Shown here piece after piece: positions 33,379 through 43,108 of a DNA stretch of 64,000 nt; the first letter of the stretch is position 1, and every line of letters starts with the position of its first letter. A model generated the notes under the pieces. The model did no database searches. It was given only the letters and a program-made list of their open reading frames with translations, and was not told where the DNA came from. The DNA is from a bacterium MS4 (GTDB taxonomy: Bacteria; Bacillota; Clostridia; Oscillospirales; Acutalibacteraceae): positions 496,001-560,000 of the forward strand of contig CCFG01000017.1 of the NCBI GenBank assembly GCA_000752215.1, in the 5' to 3' direction. The position numbers and the translations under genes are program-made.

Positions 33379-35130
33379 ATGATGAAAAAGCTTCTCTCCA
33401 GCGTGAGAGAATATAAGAAGAATACCCTGCTTGCCCCGGTATATGTGACCTTCGAGTCGATCCTTGAAATCGTCATCCCTACGCTGATGGCGTATCTGAT
33501 CGACTACGGAATCAATCAGAAAAACATGCCCAACGTCCTGTGGATAGGGCTTGCGCTGATTGTCTGCGCGATGATCTCGCTGCTGACCGGCGTTCTTGCC
33601 GGCCGCAGTGCGGCGATCGCTTCTTCGGGCTTTGCAAAAAATTTACGCCTCGACATGTTCTATAACGTACAGAAATTTTCTTTTTCCAACATTGATAAAT
33701 TTTCAACCGCCAGTATCATCACACGCCTCACCACCGACGTTACCAATGTACAGAACGCTTATCAGATGCTGGTCCGCCTCGGGGTTCGCGCGCCCATGAT
33801 GATCGTGTTCGCGTTGATTTTTTCTTTCCGGATCGACGTTCGCCTTTCCTTGATCTTTCTTGCGACGATCCCCGTGCTGGGCGTAGGACTCTGGCTGATC
33901 ATCTCGCATGTTCACCCGGTTTTCGTGCGGGTATTCAACACCTACGACAAGCTGAACCGCATTGTTCAGGAAAATCTGCTTGGCATCCGGGTCGTCAAAT
34001 CCTATATTCGGGAGGACCATGAAGAGGAGAAATTCGCGGACATTTCCCAGTCGATTTTTCAGGATTTCACAAAGGCGGAAAAAAGAATTGCGTTCAATAT
34101 GCCGCTGATGCAGCTTTGCCTTTATGTCAGTATGCTTTTACTTTCCTGGTTCGGCGCCAAAGAAATCATCGCCAGCGGCAACAATCCCGTGATCGGGCTT
34201 TCGACGGGAGAACTGGCCAGCCTGATCACCTACGCCATGCAGATACTGATGAGCCTGATGATGCTTTCCATGGTGTTTGTCATGATCATCATTGCCCGCG
34301 CGTCGGCGGAACGTATTGTGGAAGTGCTGAATGAGGAAAGCGATCTGAAAAACGGGGAAAATCCGTTGTATACCGTACAGGACGGTTCCATCGTCTTTGA
34401 AAACGTCACTTTTACTTATTCCAGAAAGGCCGACAAGCCGGTCCTTGACGATATCAACCTGTCCATCGCGTCGGGAGAAACAGTCGGCATCCTCGGCGGA
34501 ACCGGTTCTTCAAAATCGAGCCTCGTTCAGCTGATTCCGCGCCTTTATGATGTCACGGCCGGGAAAGTAACCGTCGGCGGCGTCGACGTGCGGGATTACG
34601 ATATCGAATCGCTCCGCAATCAGGTAGCGATGGTGCTGCAGAAAAACGTGCTTTTCTCCGGCACGATCAAAGAGAACCTTCGCTGGGGCAATGCGGACGC
34701 CACAGAGGAAGAAATGATCCATGCCTGCAGCCTTGCCCAGGCCGAAGGCTTCATCCGGGAATTTCCGGATCAGTACGACACCTATATCGAGCAGGGCGGC
34801 ACCAATGTGTCCGGCGGACAGAAGCAGCGGCTGTGCATTGCGCGGGCATTGCTGAAAAAGCCCAAAATTCTGATTCTGGACGATTCCACCAGCGCGGTCG
34901 ACACCAAGACCGATGAATTGATCCGCCAGGCATTTCGGCAGGATATCCCGAACACGACGAAAATTATCATCGCACAGCGTGTTTCCTCCGTTCAGGACGC
35001 CGACAAAATTATTGTGCTCGACGACGGCAAAATCAATGCGGTCGGGACGCACGAGGAACTGCTCGGGACCTGTGCCATTTACAGGGAAGTCTACGAGTCT
35101 CAGAACAGAGGAGGTGCTCTCCATGAGTAA
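33379..35130 (+). CDS. ABC exporter half-transporter with degenerate ATP site
   Basis: This 583-residue protein has six transmembrane helices (about residues 15-310) and a C-terminal ATPase domain. The ATPase deviates at catalytic positions. Walker A reads GGTGSSKSS (Ser in place of the last Gly), the residue after Walker B is Asp (LILDDSTSAVD) and the switch His is Gln (IIIAQRVSS). The signature VSGGQ is normal. This pattern is usual for one partner of heterodimeric exporters such as TM287/288 or LmrCD. The partner is encoded next, with an 8-bp overlap. The substrate is probably lipophilic or drug-like and is unknown. Confidence 0.92.
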   Translation: MMKKLLSSVREYKKNTLLAPVYVTFESILEIVIPTLMAYLIDYGINQKNMPNVLWIGLALIVCAMISLLTGVLAGRSAAIASSGFAKNLRLDMFYNVQKFSFSNIDKFSTASIITRLTTDVTNVQNAYQMLVRLGVRAPMMIVFALIFSFRIDVRLSLIFLATIPVLGVGLWLIISHVHPVFVRVFNTYDKLNRIVQENLLGIRVVKSYIREDHEEEKFADISQSIFQDFTKAEKRIAFNMPLMQLCLYVSMLLLSWFGAKEIIASGNNPVIGLSTGELASLITYAMQILMSLMMLSMVFVMIIIARASAERIVEVLNEESDLKNGENPLYTVQDGSIVFENVTFTYSRKADKPVLDDINLSIASGETVGILGGTGSSKSSLVQLIPRLYDVTAGKVTVGGVDVRDYDIESLRNQVAMVLQKNVLFSGTIKENLRWGNADATEEEMIHACSLAQAEGFIREFPDQYDTYIEQGGTNVSGGQKQRLCIARALLKKPKILILDDSTSAVDTKTDELIRQAFRQDIPNTTKIIIAQRVSSVQDADKIIVLDDGKINAVGTHEELLGTCAIYREVYESQNRGGALHE

Positions 35131-37072
35131 AATGCAGTCGAAAGAAAATCCGCAGGTACACGGCAAAGCGGCGGCGGGCGGAAGGCCCCCGATGCAGCGT
35201 TTTAAGCCGGGTACGATCAAAAAACTGTTCACCTATATGGCCGGCTACCGGATTCAGCTGATTCTCGTTTTTGTCTGTATCCTGATCAGCGCGGCCGCGG
35301 GCGCGGCATCCTCTTTGTTCCTTCAGACGCTGATCGACAAGTACATTATCCCTTTGCTGGGCCAGGCGTACCCTTCCTTCGCGGGCCTTTTCAAAGCGAT
35401 TCTCTTAATGGGATCGATTTACATCATCGGCGTGCTGTCCACATTATTTTACAACCGGATGATGGTCATCATTGAGCAGGGCACGCTGAAAAGAATCCGC
35501 GATGAAATGTTCACGCATATGCAGAGCCTGCCGATCCGATATTTTGACACGCATACGCACGGCGATATCATGAGCCGTTATACCAACGATACCGACACGC
35601 TGCGCCAGGCGATCTCCCAAAGCTTGCCGCAGATGTTTGCGTCCCTCGTCTCCGTGGCGGCGGCGTTTTTCTCCATGCTTTATCTCAGCGTCGGCCTTAC
35701 CGCTTTTGTCGCCGTGTTCGCCGTGATTCTGCTGAAGGTAATCAAAGCCCTGGTGGGAAGAAGCGGAGCTTTTTTCATGAAGCAGCAGCAGTCCCTGGGC
35801 GATGTCAACGGCTATATTGAAGAAATGATCAACGGTCAGAAAGTCGTAAAGGTCTTCTGTCACGAAGAAAAAACCGAGGAAGATTTCGATAAAAAGAATG
35901 AGGACCTCTGCTACTGTGCGACTGAGGCGAACAAGTACGGAAACATTACCATGCCGGTAGTCGGCAATATGGGCTATATCTTGTATGTGCTTCTCGCCGT
36001 CATCGGGGGCGCGGCGGGCATCGCGGGAATTCCCAACCTGAGCCTCACCGGGGTCCAGGCCCTGACGATCGGTACGATCGTATCCTTCCTTACCCTTTCC
36101 CGCAGCTTTATCAACCCGATCGGCCAAATTTCCATGCAGTTCAACATGGTGATCATGGCACTCGCCGGCGCGTCAAGAATCTTTGACCTGATGGATGAGG
36201 AAAGCGAACAGGACGACGGATACGTCACCCTGGTCAATGCGAAAATAGAAAACGGCGAAATAAAAGAATGCAGGGAACGGACGGACACATGGGCCTGGAA
36301 GCATCCGCACAGCGACGGAGCGGTGACCTATACGCCGCTGCAGGGAGACATCCGCTTCAATGACGTGGACTTCGGCTACGACGAAAACAACGTCGTCCTG
36401 CACAACATCACGCTTTACGCGGAGCCGGGCCAAAAGGTCGCCTTTGTAGGAGCGACCGGCGCCGGAAAAACGACGATCACCAACCTGATCAACCGGTTCT
36501 ACGACATTGCCGACGGGAAAATCCGGTATGACGGAATCAATATCAACAAAATCAGGAAAGCCGATCTCCGCCGGTCGCTCGGCATCGTTCTGCAGGACGT
36601 GAACCTCTTTACGGGAACGGTAATGGATAACATCCGTTACGGCAAGCTGGACGCGACGGACGAGGAATGCATTGCGGCCGCAAAGCTTTCAAACGCCGAC
36701 GGATTTATCCGCATGCTTCCGCAGGGGTATCATACCGTGCTGGAAGGCGACGGCAGCGGCCTTTCGCAGGGGCAGAGGCAGCTGATCTCCATTGCTCGCG
36801 CGGCGGTGGCCGACCCGCCCGTCATGATTCTTGACGAGGCGACCTCCTCCATCGACACCAGAACCGAAGCCATCGTACAAAAAGGCATGGATGCGCTGAT
36901 GAAAGGCAGAACGGTGTTTGTCATTGCGCACCGCCTTTCCACCGTGCAGAATTCCGACGTCATTATGGTTCTGGAACACGGCCGCATCATTGAGCGCGGC
37001 AGCCACGAACAGCTGATCAGCGAAAAGGGGAAATACTATCAGCTCTACACCGGCGCGTTTGAACTGGAATAA
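35123..37072 (+). CDS. ABC exporter half-transporter, catalytic partner
   Basis: This 649-residue half-transporter has six membrane helices and an ATPase domain with an intact site: Walker A GATGAGKTT, Walker B with Glu (VMILDEATSSID) and switch His (VFVIAHRLS). Its signature is LSQGQ rather than LSGGQ. An insertion between membrane and ATPase domains (about residues 395-425) contains KECRERTDTWAWKHPH. The frame extends upstream to 34979, but ATG 35123 with GGAGGT is the proper start. It should pair with the 33379 product to form an asymmetric multidrug-type pump under MarR control. Confidence 0.92.
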   Translation: MSKMQSKENPQVHGKAAAGGRPPMQRFKPGTIKKLFTYMAGYRIQLILVFVCILISAAAGAASSLFLQTLIDKYIIPLLGQAYPSFAGLFKAILLMGSIYIIGVLSTLFYNRMMVIIEQGTLKRIRDEMFTHMQSLPIRYFDTHTHGDIMSRYTNDTDTLRQAISQSLPQMFASLVSVAAAFFSMLYLSVGLTAFVAVFAVILLKVIKALVGRSGAFFMKQQQSLGDVNGYIEEMINGQKVVKVFCHEEKTEEDFDKKNEDLCYCATEANKYGNITMPVVGNMGYILYVLLAVIGGAAGIAGIPNLSLTGVQALTIGTIVSFLTLSRSFINPIGQISMQFNMVIMALAGASRIFDLMDEESEQDDGYVTLVNAKIENGEIKECRERTDTWAWKHPHSDGAVTYTPLQGDIRFNDVDFGYDENNVVLHNITLYAEPGQKVAFVGATGAGKTTITNLINRFYDIADGKIRYDGININKIRKADLRRSLGIVLQDVNLFTGTVMDNIRYGKLDATDEECIAAAKLSNADGFIRMLPQGYHTVLEGDGSGLSQGQRQLISIARAAVADPPVMILDEATSSIDTRTEAIVQKGMDALMKGRTVFVIAHRLSTVQNSDVIMVLEHGRIIERGSHEQLISEKGKYYQLYTGAFELE

Positions 37073-37148
37073 ACCCAGCCTGCAAAGATCGCTCTCATTT
37101 TGTTCCGGTATTATAGAAATTCAAAAAAATGTTTGATTTCCCTTTGCC

Positions 37149-37248
37149 TACAGCATTTCCGGTTAATTCTGCAACAAGGTTGCGTTCCTCCCCCGCCTTC
37201 GGCGGGGGAGGAACGCGTTTTGTCTCGCAAACTGAAATGGAATTGGTA
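37149..37248 (+). repeat. MITE-like repeat, copy 1
   Basis: A 100-bp element has terminal inverted repeats of the form TACAGCATTTCC...GGAATTGGTA. Its core is a GC-rich hairpin (CCTCCCCCGCC-TTC-GGCGGGGGAGG) flanked by GCGTT and AACGC. Copies 2 (43109-43213, inverted) and 3 (55819-55884, core deleted) share the ends. It contains no ORF and lies after the exporter operon. Confidence 0.75.
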
Positions 37249-37283
37249 TCGTTGCTCCTGCGGAAAACAGAGCCCGTGAAACG

Positions 37284-37323
37284 ACAGCCGCCGCCACCTG
37301 TGTACACAGGTGGCGGCGGCTGT
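37284..37323. terminator. Perfect 40-bp palindrome, convergent terminator candidate
   Basis: The arms 37284-37303 and 37304-37323 are exact reverse complements with no loop bases. It lies between the convergent exporter and pflB genes and could end both, although T-runs are short. Confidence 0.7.
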
Positions 37324-37340
37324 TTGCGCTGTTATAAAGA

Positions 37341-39587
37341 TTACATTTTGTCGTGGCAGGTTCTCGCGATGACGTCGAGCTGCTGCTCTCTCGTCAGGTC
37401 GATGAACTTTACCGCGTATCCCGACACACGGATCGTAAAGTTTGCGTACTCCGGTTTCTCAGGATGTTCCATCGCGTCTTTCAGCTTTTCGGTGCCGAAG
37501 ACGTTGACGTTCAGATGATGGGCGCCGCGGTCGAAATATCCGTCAAGAACATGCGCGAGGGTTTCGCTCTGTTCTCCCTCGGTATGCCCAAGCGCACCCG
37601 GACTGATGGTCTGCGTATTGGAAATGCCGTCAAGCGCATACTCGTAAGGCAGCTTTGCAACAGAGTTCAGGGAAGCGAGAAGCCCGTTCTTTTCCGCACC
37701 GTAGGACGGATTCGCGCCCGGCGCCAGCGGCGTCCACGCCTGTCTTCCGTCCGGAAGCGTACCGGTATTCTTGCCGTAAACAACATTGGATGTAATCGTA
37801 AGAATCGATGTCGTAGGCTCCGAATCACGATAGGTGTGATATTTTGTCAGCTTCTTCATGAAGGTCTTTAAAAGCCATACGGCAATGTCGTCCGCGCGGT
37901 CGTCGTCGTTTCCGTAGCGCGGGAAATCGCCTTCGATCTGAAAGTCCACGGCCACGCCGTGCTCGTTGCGCACAGGGGTTACCTTTGCGTATTTAACGGC
38001 GGACAGGGAATCGACCACATGGGAGAAGCCAGCAATACCGGTTGCGAAGGTTCTTCTCACGTCGGTATCGATCAGCGCCATTTCCGCCGCTTCGTAGTAA
38101 TACTTATCATGCATATACTGAATCAGGTTCAGGACATTGACGTAAAGCCCCGCAAGCCAATCCATCATGACGTCGTACTTCGCCATTACGTCCTCGTAAT
38201 CGAGGACCGCGGAGGTGACGGGCTTGTAAGCGGGTCCCACCTGCATGCCGCTCTTTTCATCCACGCCGCCGTTAATGGCGTACAGCAGACACTTGGCGAG
38301 GTTTGCACGCGCGCCGAAGAACTGCATTTCCTTACCGGTCTGTGTCGCAGATACGCAGCAGCAGATGCTGTAGTCATCCCCCCAGATCGGGCGCATCACA
38401 TCGTCGTTTTCATATTGGATGGAGCTTGTCTTTACAGAGATATAAGCCGCATATTCCTTATAGCTTTCCGGCAGCTTGGAAGCATAAAGGACGGTCAGGT
38501 TCGGTTCCGGCGCGGGTCCCATATTCTCCAGCGTATGCAGGAACCGATAATCGTTTTTGGTCACCATGTGGCGGCCGTCCATTCCAAGCCCCGCCGTTTC
38601 CAGCGTAGCCCAGACGGGGTCCCCGGAGAACAGCTGGTTGTAAGAGGGAATGCGGGCGAACTTCACCATTCTGAGCTTTAACACCAGATGGTCGATCAGC
38701 TCCTGCGCCTCCGCCTCGGTCAGCGTTCCTTCCTCCAGATCGCGATGGATATAGATGTCAAGGAACGTGGACACGCGGCCGACGCTCATCGCCGCGCCGT
38801 TCTGGCTCCTGATTGCCGCCAGATACCCGAAGTACAGCCACTGGACGGCTTCTTTCGCGTTACCGGCCGGTTTTGAAATATCGAAGCCGTAGGCCACCGC
38901 CATTTCCTTCATGTCCTTTAAGGCCCTGATCTGGTCGGAGAGTTCCTCTCTCTGGCGGATGATGTCGTCCGTCATGATACCGGACCCGCAGTAAGAAAGA
39001 TCCTCTTTCTTCTTTTCAATCAGGTGATCGATGCCGTAAAGGGCAACGCGGCGGTAGTCGCCGACGATGCGCCCGCGTCCGTAGGTATCCGGAAGCCCCG
39101 TGATGATTTTATTGTGGCGGGCCTTTTTCATTTCAGGCGTGTACGCGTCGAAAACCGCCTGATTGTGCGTCTTATGGTAATCCGTGAAAATCTTATGCAG
39201 TTCGGGAGCGGGTGTATAGCCGTAGGTGGTGCAGGCTTCCTCCGCCATCTTGATTCCGCCGTAGGGCATGAACGCCCTCTTCAGGGGTTTGTCCGTCTGC
39301 AGTCCCACGACCTTCTCAAGGCTCTTGTCCCCACTGTCGATGTAGGCCGCGCCGTAAGCGGTGATACCGGAGACGACCTTTGTCTCCATATCCAGTACGC
39401 CGTTGTTCGCCCTCTCCTGCTTCTGTAGCTCCTGTACCTTCCCCCAGAGCTTGTTCGTCGCATCCGTCGGTTCTGCCAGAAAACTCTGGTCTCCGTCATA
39501 TTGTGTGTAATTGTCCTGAATGAAATCTCTCACATTGACGTCGTCCGTCCAATGCGAGCCTTTAAAGCTTCTCCATTCCTGTCTCAT
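37341..39587 (-). CDS. pflB: Formate C-acetyltransferase (pyruvate formate-lyase)
   Basis: This 748-residue glycyl radical enzyme turns pyruvate and CoA into acetyl-CoA and formate. The thiol/radical relay is in [20 protein letters not shown] with the Cys pair. The C-terminal glycyl radical loop is [20 protein letters not shown], ending [10 protein letters not shown]. Length and ends are those of true PFL, not of diol dehydratase or choline lyase paralogues. The activating enzyme gene lies 109 bp upstream on the same strand. The promoter has an FNR box in class II position (39651-39693), so transcription should rise without oxygen. Confidence 0.96.
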   Translation of the reverse strand: MRQEWRSFKGSHWTDDVNVRDFIQDNYTQYDGDQSFLAEPTDATNKLWGKVQELQKQERANNGVLDMETKVVSGITAYGAAYIDSGDKSLEKVVGLQTDKPLKRAFMPYGGIKMAEEACTTYGYTPAPELHKIFTDYHKTHNQAVFDAYTPEMKKARHNKIITGLPDTYGRGRIVGDYRRVALYGIDHLIEKKKEDLSYCGSGIMTDDIIRQREELSDQIRALKDMKEMAVAYGFDISKPAGNAKEAVQWLYFGYLAAIRSQNGAAMSVGRVSTFLDIYIHRDLEEGTLTEAEAQELIDHLVLKLRMVKFARIPSYNQLFSGDPVWATLETAGLGMDGRHMVTKNDYRFLHTLENMGPAPEPNLTVLYASKLPESYKEYAAYISVKTSSIQYENDDVMRPIWGDDYSICCCVSATQTGKEMQFFGARANLAKCLLYAINGGVDEKSGMQVGPAYKPVTSAVLDYEDVMAKYDVMMDWLAGLYVNVLNLIQYMHDKYYYEAAEMALIDTDVRRTFATGIAGFSHVVDSLSAVKYAKVTPVRNEHGVAVDFQIEGDFPRYGNDDDRADDIAVWLLKTFMKKLTKYHTYRDSEPTTSILTITSNVVYGKNTGTLPDGRQAWTPLAPGANPSYGAEKNGLLASLNSVAKLPYEYALDGISNTQTISPGALGHTEGEQSETLAHVLDGYFDRGAHHLNVNVFGTEKLKDAMEHPEKPEYANFTIRVSGYAVKFIDLTREQQLDVIARTCHDKM

Positions 39588-39650
39588 CGTATGACTCCTT
39601 TCTGAGATAACACGCAGTCTTTTCTTCTGCTGCTCCGATGTTCTGACTAT

Positions 39651-39693
39651 AGTTTAGCTGATTTGCTCTGCCGATTCCTTGATTGTAATCAAC
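39651..39693 (-). promoter_or_regulatory. FNR-dependent promoter of pflB
   Basis: A perfect FNR box, TTGATTGTAATCAA, spans 39680-39693. On the minus strand TAAACT (plus 39651-39656) serves as -10. The box centre then falls about 41.5 bp before the expected start, the class II activator position. Confidence 0.82.
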
Positions 39694-39696
39694 AAT

Positions 39697-40491
39697 TCAG
39701 TATTTCATGCTGTCGGGTTCATCCGCTTGCGGCGTAGCGTTTCCCTGCGCATCCGAAGCACCGCTTTCCCCGCGAAGAATCCGTTCGGCATTTTTCACGC
39801 GCTCCGCACCGGGCGATTCCACCCCTTCCAGAGAATACGGAATGCCAAGCTCTTTCCATTTGTATTGGCCCATGGCATGGTAAGGAAGCACCTCGATCTT
39901 CTCCACATTTTTAAGCGAAGCGATGAACTCCCGTGTTCTGCGCAGATAACCGTCATCGTCCGTAATTCCCGGAACAAGCACATACCGGATCCAGACAGGC
40001 TTGCCGATATCGGACAGATACCGGAACAGATCAAGGATATTCCCGTTCGGCTGTCCCGTCAGCTTTCGATGCTCCACGGGGTCGATATGCTTGATATCCA
40101 TTAAAAGAAGGTCTGTATACCGCATCAGCTCCCGGAATTTTGAAAAAAACGGTTCCTCTCTCGTAAAAGGCTGCCCCGCCGTATCGATTACGGTATGGAT
40201 TCCGCGCGCTTTGGCCTTCTGAAACAGCTCGAGAAGAAAATCGATCTGCAAAAGGGGTTCCCCGCCGCTGACGGTAATCCCGCCTTCCTTGCCCCAATAG
40301 CTGCGGTACCGCTCCGCCTGATCCAGCAGCTCGTCCGCCGTGCGCAGGTCGTTGGAACAAGGGTCCCACGTATCGACGTTATGGCAATAGCGGCAGCGCA
40401 TCATACATCCCTTTAAAAAGATAAGAAAACGGACTCCCGGGCCGTCGACGGAACCGAAAGATTCTGTGGAATGGATTGCTCCTCTGATCAT
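39697..40491 (-). CDS. pflA: Pyruvate formate-lyase activating enzyme
   Basis: This 264-residue radical SAM enzyme installs the glycyl radical on PFL. The [4Fe-4S] motif is CMMRCRYC (CxxxCxxC), preceded by DGPGVRFLIFLKG. The GGEP-type motif is TVSGGEPLLQ, and LLMDIKHIDPVEHRKLTG is a PflA stretch. The C-terminus carries an extra Asp/Gly/Ala-rich tail of about 30 residues after the usual end. It has its own FNR-type promoter (40517-40558) and is followed by pflB. It is therefore upstream of pflB, not downstream as in E. coli. Confidence 0.95.
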   Translation of the reverse strand: MIRGAIHSTESFGSVDGPGVRFLIFLKGCMMRCRYCHNVDTWDPCSNDLRTADELLDQAERYRSYWGKEGGITVSGGEPLLQIDFLLELFQKAKARGIHTVIDTAGQPFTREEPFFSKFRELMRYTDLLLMDIKHIDPVEHRKLTGQPNGNILDLFRYLSDIGKPVWIRYVLVPGITDDDGYLRRTREFIASLKNVEKIEVLPYHAMGQYKWKELGIPYSLEGVESPGAERVKNAERILRGESGASDAQGNATPQADEPDSMKY

Positions 40492-40516
40492 ATGCCTCTT
40501 CCTTTCTGGTGCTTTC

Positions 40517-40558
40517 AGTATACTCCCGCTTATGTTCTTTTTCTTTGACCAGAATCAA
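40517..40558 (-). promoter_or_regulatory. FNR-dependent promoter of pflA
   Basis: The minus strand reads TTGATTCTGGTCAA (plus 40545-40558), one base off the FNR consensus. A TATACT -10 lies at 40517-40522. Box centre to expected start is again about 41.5 bp. Confidence 0.78.
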
Positions 40559-40659
40559 GTTTCCAACGGGTGGATTCCTCAATCAGGAAGCCGATTTTTC
40601 GCCTCATAAATATCCGCGCTTTTCTACGGAAGATCCGTATCAGGCAGTATGATATGCTC

Positions 40660-40702
40660 AAAAAAGAAGGGCTTGCCGTCTGCAATTCACAGACAACAAG
40701 CT
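40660..40702 (-). terminator. Terminator after the FNR-type gene
   Basis: The stem GCTTGTTGTCTG/CAGACGGCAAGC (two wobble pairs) is followed on the minus strand by a T-rich tail (CCTTCTTTTTT). It separates the regulator from pflA. Confidence 0.75.
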
Positions 40703-40742
40703 CTTTCTGCCGTTTATAAAATATCCGGCTGAGTTTTTGGGG

Positions 40743-41468
40743 TCACTTCACCGACTGGCTGGCTTCGTAAATCTTCTTCAGTCCGCTGCGGTCCGTGACC
40801 AGAATCTTCCCCTGACCGAGCCTTTGAATAAGACCCTCCTTTTCAAACCGGCTCAGGTTCCTGCTGACCGTCTCCGGACGCAGTCCGATGCTGGCGGCGA
40901 TATCCTCCAGCTTCAGCTTGATCTCCGGCCCGACGCATCGAATGTCCCTGTCCAGCAAAAATCCCGCCAGCCGCACCTTCGGGTCACGGATGGAAAGCAG
41001 CAGCGCCTTTTCATTGGCGTCCTTTAACCGGAGGGAGAGAAGGGAAATCAGGTTCATCGCAATCCCCGGGCGATCGGCGAGAAGCTGTATAAATTCACTC
41101 TTTCTGATCTCACACAGCTCCACCTTTGACAGGCACACCGCCGAATACGGAAAAACGGCATTTTCGAGAAAAAGATTTTCCCATACGGCGTCTCCGTCGT
41201 GAATGATATCAAGGATGTATTCGTTTCCGTCAGCGTCATATTTACAGAGCTTAATCCTTCCTTTCCGGATGATCAAAACAGAGTCGACTTTCTCCCCCGC
41301 CCGAAACAGGAAGCTTCCCTTTGCTTTGGTCGTCTGCACGGAGTGCTCCGTAAGGTTTTTCTGTATGTCTTTCGGGAGCGTACTGAACAGTGGGATCGTC
41401 GCCGTACATAAAAGACCGTTTTTACAGTTTAAGCACCCGGGCAGCGTTTTTTGATCCCCTTTTTCCAT
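40743..41468 (-). CDS. Crp/Fnr family regulator with FNR-type iron-sulfur cysteines
   Basis: A 241-residue regulator: cyclic-nucleotide-like domain (about 25-140), dimer helix, and C-terminal HTH (IAASIGLRPETVSRNLSRFE). Cys12, Cys15 and Cys21 have the same spacing (C-x2-C-x5-C) as the N-terminal cluster ligands of E. coli FNR. Cys119 in KVELCEIRK lies where the fourth ligand is expected, so an oxygen-labile [4Fe-4S] cluster is likely. ATG 41468 has AGAGGG at better spacing than ATG 41486. Two FNR boxes before pflB and pflA make it their probable activator. Confidence 0.92.
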   Translation of the reverse strand: MEKGDQKTLPGCLNCKNGLLCTATIPLFSTLPKDIQKNLTEHSVQTTKAKGSFLFRAGEKVDSVLIIRKGRIKLCKYDADGNEYILDIIHDGDAVWENLFLENAVFPYSAVCLSKVELCEIRKSEFIQLLADRPGIAMNLISLLSLRLKDANEKALLLSIRDPKVRLAGFLLDRDIRCVGPEIKLKLEDIAASIGLRPETVSRNLSRFEKEGLIQRLGQGKILVTDRSGLKKIYEASQSVK

Positions 41469-41582
41469 GACAGTACCCTCTCCCATCTATTTCAATCTCT
41501 CAAGTATCTTTTTCTATATTTTATCATAACCCGATCATAAGGGAAAGGGCAAAGACGGAATAAAGAAGATACCCGGGCATGG

Positions 41583-42410
41583 TCAATGAATTTCCCGAAT
41601 CCCGGCCTGAATTCTTTTTGCCAGAAGGACCAAAACAAGGACGGCAACGGAAACGAGCGCGGTAAAGCCGCCCGGAGCCACATTCAGGTAAAAAGAGACA
41701 AACAGCCCCAGCATAATATCGATCACGCTGAAAAGAATGGAAAACAGCAGGGTCGCTTTAAACCCTTTCCCCAGTTGCAACGCGGTGGCGACCGGAAGCG
41801 CGATCATGGAGCTGAGCACCAGAACGCCCACGATCCGGATGGAAACGGAAATTGCGGAGGCCACAAGGATCGAAAACACATAATTGATCAGCTTCACCCT
41901 GACCCCCGCAACTTTTGCGGCTTCCTCGTCGTATGCGATGTAAAGCATCTGATGATACAGAAAAATAAGGGCCAGAACGGAAATGACACTGAGCACGACC
42001 ACCATGATCATATCGAACCGGGTAACGGTAAGAATACTGCCGAACATAAAGGAATCCGCGTTGGCATGAAGCTTTCCGGAACTGATGATGGTGATCGCGG
42101 TGCCTACGCTTAACGCAAGCACAATGCTCAGGATCAAATCCGTATATTTTTTAAAATAGGTTCTCAGAAATTCGATCAGCGCGCCGCAGATGGAAGTAAA
42201 AACAAACGCTCCCAGAACGGGATTCTGGTTAAACATCAGCCCGATCGTAATCCCGGCCAGCGAAGCATGGGACAAGGTGTCCCCGATCATGGAGTAGCGC
42301 CGGAGGACCAGAAAAATTCCGATACAGGGGCATAAAACGGAAATAAATACCGAAACAAACAATGCGTTTTGCATAAAACTATAATTTAACATCTGCATCA
42401 TCCTTATCAT
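41583..42410 (-). CDS. znuB: Zinc/manganese-type ABC importer permease (ZnuB family)
   Basis: This ABC-3 family permease of about 275 residues has roughly eight membrane helices. Family sequence includes CIGIFLVLRRYSMIGDTLSH, YIAYDEEAAKVAGVRV and VLVLSSMIALPVATALQLGK. The frame overlaps the ATPase gene end. ATG 42410 is the longest start, and ATG 42392 with AAGG nine bases upstream is equally possible. It works with znuC (42379) and the lipoprotein encoded divergently at 43316. Zinc is favoured over manganese because zinc-free ribosomal paralogues and a Fur-family gene follow. Confidence 0.9.
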   Translation of the reverse strand: MIRMMQMLNYSFMQNALFVSVFISVLCPCIGIFLVLRRYSMIGDTLSHASLAGITIGLMFNQNPVLGAFVFTSICGALIEFLRTYFKKYTDLILSIVLALSVGTAITIISSGKLHANADSFMFGSILTVTRFDMIMVVVLSVISVLALIFLYHQMLYIAYDEEAAKVAGVRVKLINYVFSILVASAISVSIRIVGVLVLSSMIALPVATALQLGKGFKATLLFSILFSVIDIMLGLFVSFYLNVAPGGFTALVSVAVLVLVLLAKRIQAGIREIH

Positions 42411-43062
42411 TTCTCTTTAAATATTCATCGGCATACTGTTTCGGGGAACAAAGGTGCCCCTGGCCGTTGACCAGATGGTAAATCAGCGTGGAATTGGAAA
42501 CGGCGGCATCCAGATTGTGTTCTACCGAAACAATCGTTATTTGATTTTCCCGGTTCATTTCCCTCAAAAAGCCATAAATTTCTTTTTGGCTGCCAATATC
42601 CACTCCGGTGGAAGGCTCGTCCAGAATCAGTAAATCGGGATCGCCTATTAAGGCTCTGGCAATCAGGATCTTCTGAGTTTGTCCGCCGGACAGCGTTCCC
42701 ATTAAAGCGCCGGAAAACCCGGACATTCCAACTTTCTCCAGATTCTCCGTAAGGATATCTTTGTTTTTTATTTTCAAAAGCTTACGGTAGGAATTCAACA
42801 TCTCATAAACGGTAATCGGAAAATTGGAGTTTGAAAAATCATTTTTCTGCGGCACATATCCAATTCTCCTGGCTTCCGAGGTAATGGTTCCTTCCGTCGG
42901 TTTTATGAATTTCAAAATCAGCCGCATCAGCGTGCTCTTCCCACAGCCGTTTTCTCCCACTACGGAAACATATTCCCCTTGCCGTATATTCAGGTCGATC
43001 CCCTTGAGCACAAAAGGCGCGGCCCCCGTATACGAAAAAGACAAGTTCTCTGCTTTGATCAT
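42379..43062 (-). CDS. znuC: Zinc-type ABC importer ATPase (ZnuC family)
   Basis: This 227-residue ATPase has Walker A GENGCGKST, signature LSGGQTQKILIARAL, Walker B LLILDEPSTGVD and switch His VSVEHNLDAA. The length and the IGYVPQKNDF Q-loop fit metal ABC-3 importers. It is the first gene of the minus-strand znuCB unit, with the permease overlapping its end. The upstream divergent region towards znuA contains a MITE-like insertion (43109-43213). Confidence 0.92.
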   Translation of the reverse strand: MIKAENLSFSYTGAAPFVLKGIDLNIRQGEYVSVVGENGCGKSTLMRLILKFIKPTEGTITSEARRIGYVPQKNDFSNSNFPITVYEMLNSYRKLLKIKNKDILTENLEKVGMSGFSGALMGTLSGGQTQKILIARALIGDPDLLILDEPSTGVDIGSQKEIYGFLREMNRENQITIVSVEHNLDAAVSNSTLIYHLVNGQGHLCSPKQYADEYLKRNDKDDADVKL

Positions 43063-43108
43063 AATAATCCCCTTATTTCATATTCAGCGTATCAATCAAA
43101 ATTTCCAT

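Noticed and set aside
34979-35122. N-terminal extension of the second ABC exporter gene
   Set aside because: It would overlap the first exporter gene by more than 150 bp in another frame. The ATG at 35123 has a proper GGAGGT site.
37341-39587. Choline trimethylamine-lyase or diol dehydratase type glycyl radical enzyme
   Set aside because: The Cys-Cys motif, the C-terminal RVSGYAV loop and the adjacent single-cluster activating enzyme fit true pyruvate formate-lyase.
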